Assembly (NCBI GenBank): GCA_016716745.1
Contig: JADJVD010000008.1
Coordinates: 101,445 to 165,444 of the forward strand
Source of the DNA: Hyphomicrobiales bacterium
GTDB taxonomy: Bacteria; Pseudomonadota; Alphaproteobacteria; Rhizobiales; Beijerinckiaceae
Direction: 5' to 3'
DNA length: 64,000 nucleotides
Below, piece by piece: positions 63,283 through 64,000 of the stretch. The position numbers and the translations under genes are program-made. Under the pieces are notes generated by a model that did not search any database, was not told the DNA's origin, and saw nothing but the letters and a program-made list of their open reading frames with translations. How positions within the stretch are numbered: the stretch's first letter is position 1; every line of letters starts with the position of its first letter.

Positions 63283-64000
63283 GTGGAGAACGAAAAGCAG
63301 ATCGCCGGTCCACACGCCGCCGTGCGGCCGATCCCGCCGCTGGCGGGCTACGTGGGCGGCAAACGCGCGCTCGCCGGCAGGCTCGTGCCGATGATCGAGG
63401 CGACGCCGCACCAGCTTTACGCAGAACCGTTTCTGGGCATGGGCGGGCTGTTCTTCCGCCGCGGCCTGCGGCCGAGGGTCGAAGCCGTCAACGACCGTTC
63501 GAAGGACGTCGCGACCTTCTTTCGGGTGCTCCAGCGTCATCATCGGGCGCTGCTCGACATGCTCAAATGGCAGATCGCCTCGCGCGCCGAGTTCGAACGG
63601 CTGCTCGCGGTCGCCCCCGACACGCTCACCGATCTCGAACGATCCGCCCGCTTTCTGTACCTCCAGCGGCTCGCCTTCGGCGGCAAGGTCGACGGGCGCC
63701 ATTTCGGCGTGAGCTACGACCGGCCGGCCAAATTCGATCTGACCCGGCTCGCCCCCATGCTGGAGGCCGCGCACGAACGGCTGGCCGGCGTCTATGTCGA
63801 GTGTCTGCGCTGGCAGGACTTCGTCGACCGTTACGACCGCGCCGGCACGTTGTTCGTCCTCGATCCGCCCTATTGGGGCGCCGAGGACTATTACGGCGCG
63901 GGCCTGTTCGAGCGGCCCGAGTTCGAGGAGATGGGGGCGCGGCTCGCGCGGCTGAAGGGGCGGTTCATCCTCACGGTGAACGATCGACCCGAGCTGCGCC
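63283..64000 (+). CDS. DNA adenine methylase (Dam, D12 class), partial at window edge
   Basis: 239 codons visible; the 3' end lies beyond the window. 'PPLAGYVGGKRALAGRLVPMI' and 'YAEPFLGMGGLFFRRG' form the AdoMet-binding motif I region. 'LFVLDPPYWGAEDYYG' carries the catalytic DPPY. D12-class enzymes methylate N6 of adenine, often in GATC. Phage-borne copies protect DNA from restriction. GTG start chosen because the family sequence begins soon after; no better ATG lies in frame. Confidence 0.85.
   Translation, partial: MENEKQIAGPHAAVRPIPPLAGYVGGKRALAGRLVPMIEATPHQLYAEPFLGMGGLFFRRGLRPRVEAVNDRSKDVATFFRVLQRHHRALLDMLKWQIASRAEFERLLAVAPDTLTDLERSARFLYLQRLAFGGKVDGRHFGVSYDRPAKFDLTRLAPMLEAAHERLAGVYVECLRWQDFVDRYDRAGTLFVLDPPYWGAEDYYGAGLFERPEFEEMGARLARLKGRFILTVNDRPELR

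Larger units (their letters stand above)
56317..64000 (+). mobile_element. Prophage or tailocin: P2-like contractile-tail module (partial)
   Basis: Ten plus-strand genes in P2-like order: tape-measure end, U, X, D, V, W, J, I, tail-collar fibre and two tail accessory genes, then a Dam methylase cut by the window edge. Head, portal, terminase, sheath and tube genes are absent on the left, where the CRISPR array begins instead. It may be a defective prophage, a phage tail-like bacteriocin, or a prophage whose left part was lost by recombination. Confidence 0.75.

Noticed and set aside
56317..64000. Possible self-targeting of the neighbouring tail genes by spacers of the array
   Set aside because: I compared several spacers with the tail genes by eye and found no convincing match; a computed search of all spacers against the window would be decisive.

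Overview
The window is high-GC DNA (many C/G third positions) with the gene style of an alphaproteobacterium, most likely Hyphomicrobiales. Support comes from the Tad/Cpa pilus gene order, a BigR/SqrR-type ArsR repressor, dispersed 'CHPGRS'-type intergenic repeats and many ATGA/GTGA translational overlaps. I could not run any search; family calls come from reading motifs.

Layout. 1-2.5 kb: C-terminal part of an autotransporter. 2.5-6.9 kb: a ThDP enzyme of the acetolactate-synthase type, an acyl-CoA ligase and a 3-hydroxybutyrate dehydrogenase, with two copies of a dispersed repeat. 6.9-12.5 kb: a probable sulfide/persulfide-responsive island (rhodanese, AhpD-like protein, RND pump, BigR-like repressor with a perfect palindromic operator, DUF2892 protein). 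12.5-23.7 kb: a molybdoenzyme respiratory locus on the minus strand. A sigma-54 promoter stands in front of a small exported protein, a very repetitive Met-Gly-Ser protein, a pentaheme cytochrome, a Tat-exported DmsA-like enzyme, a 4x[4Fe-4S] subunit and a TorD chaperone. A heme-motif sensor kinase, an NtrC-type regulator and mogA follow. 23.7-30.4 kb: a 2H phosphoesterase, an ABC importer (second permease frameshifted), a MetY-like enzyme and an alpha/beta hydrolase. 30.5-39.1 kb: a Tad pilus cluster. 39.4-40.8 kb: a nuclease-like protein and a wrecked IS5-type transposase.

40.9-56.3 kb is a type I-C-like CRISPR-Cas locus in the order cas5-[small ORF + crRNA-like RNA]-cas8-cas7-cas3-cas4-cas1-cas2-array, with about 107 repeats by hand count. 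The main discovery candidate is the 236-bp gap between cas5 and cas8. It holds, in order, a site matching the guide, a promoter, a 27-codon ORF with a strong Shine-Dalgarno, one degenerate CRISPR repeat, a 31-nt spacer-like stretch and an 11-bp-stem hairpin. The first 11 nt of the spacer-like stretch (15 of the first 17) match the minus strand immediately upstream of that promoter. This is the architecture of a crRNA-like RNA that steers Cascade to repress a small toxin or the cas genes (CreTA/CreR logic).

56.3-64.0 kb: a P2-like contractile-tail module (U, X, D, V, W, J, I, tail fibre and a Dam methylase). It begins inside a truncated tape-measure gene directly at the trailer end of the array, and no head genes are visible. 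Several frameshifts and C/G-run variants in the repeats suggest that some indels here are sequence errors.
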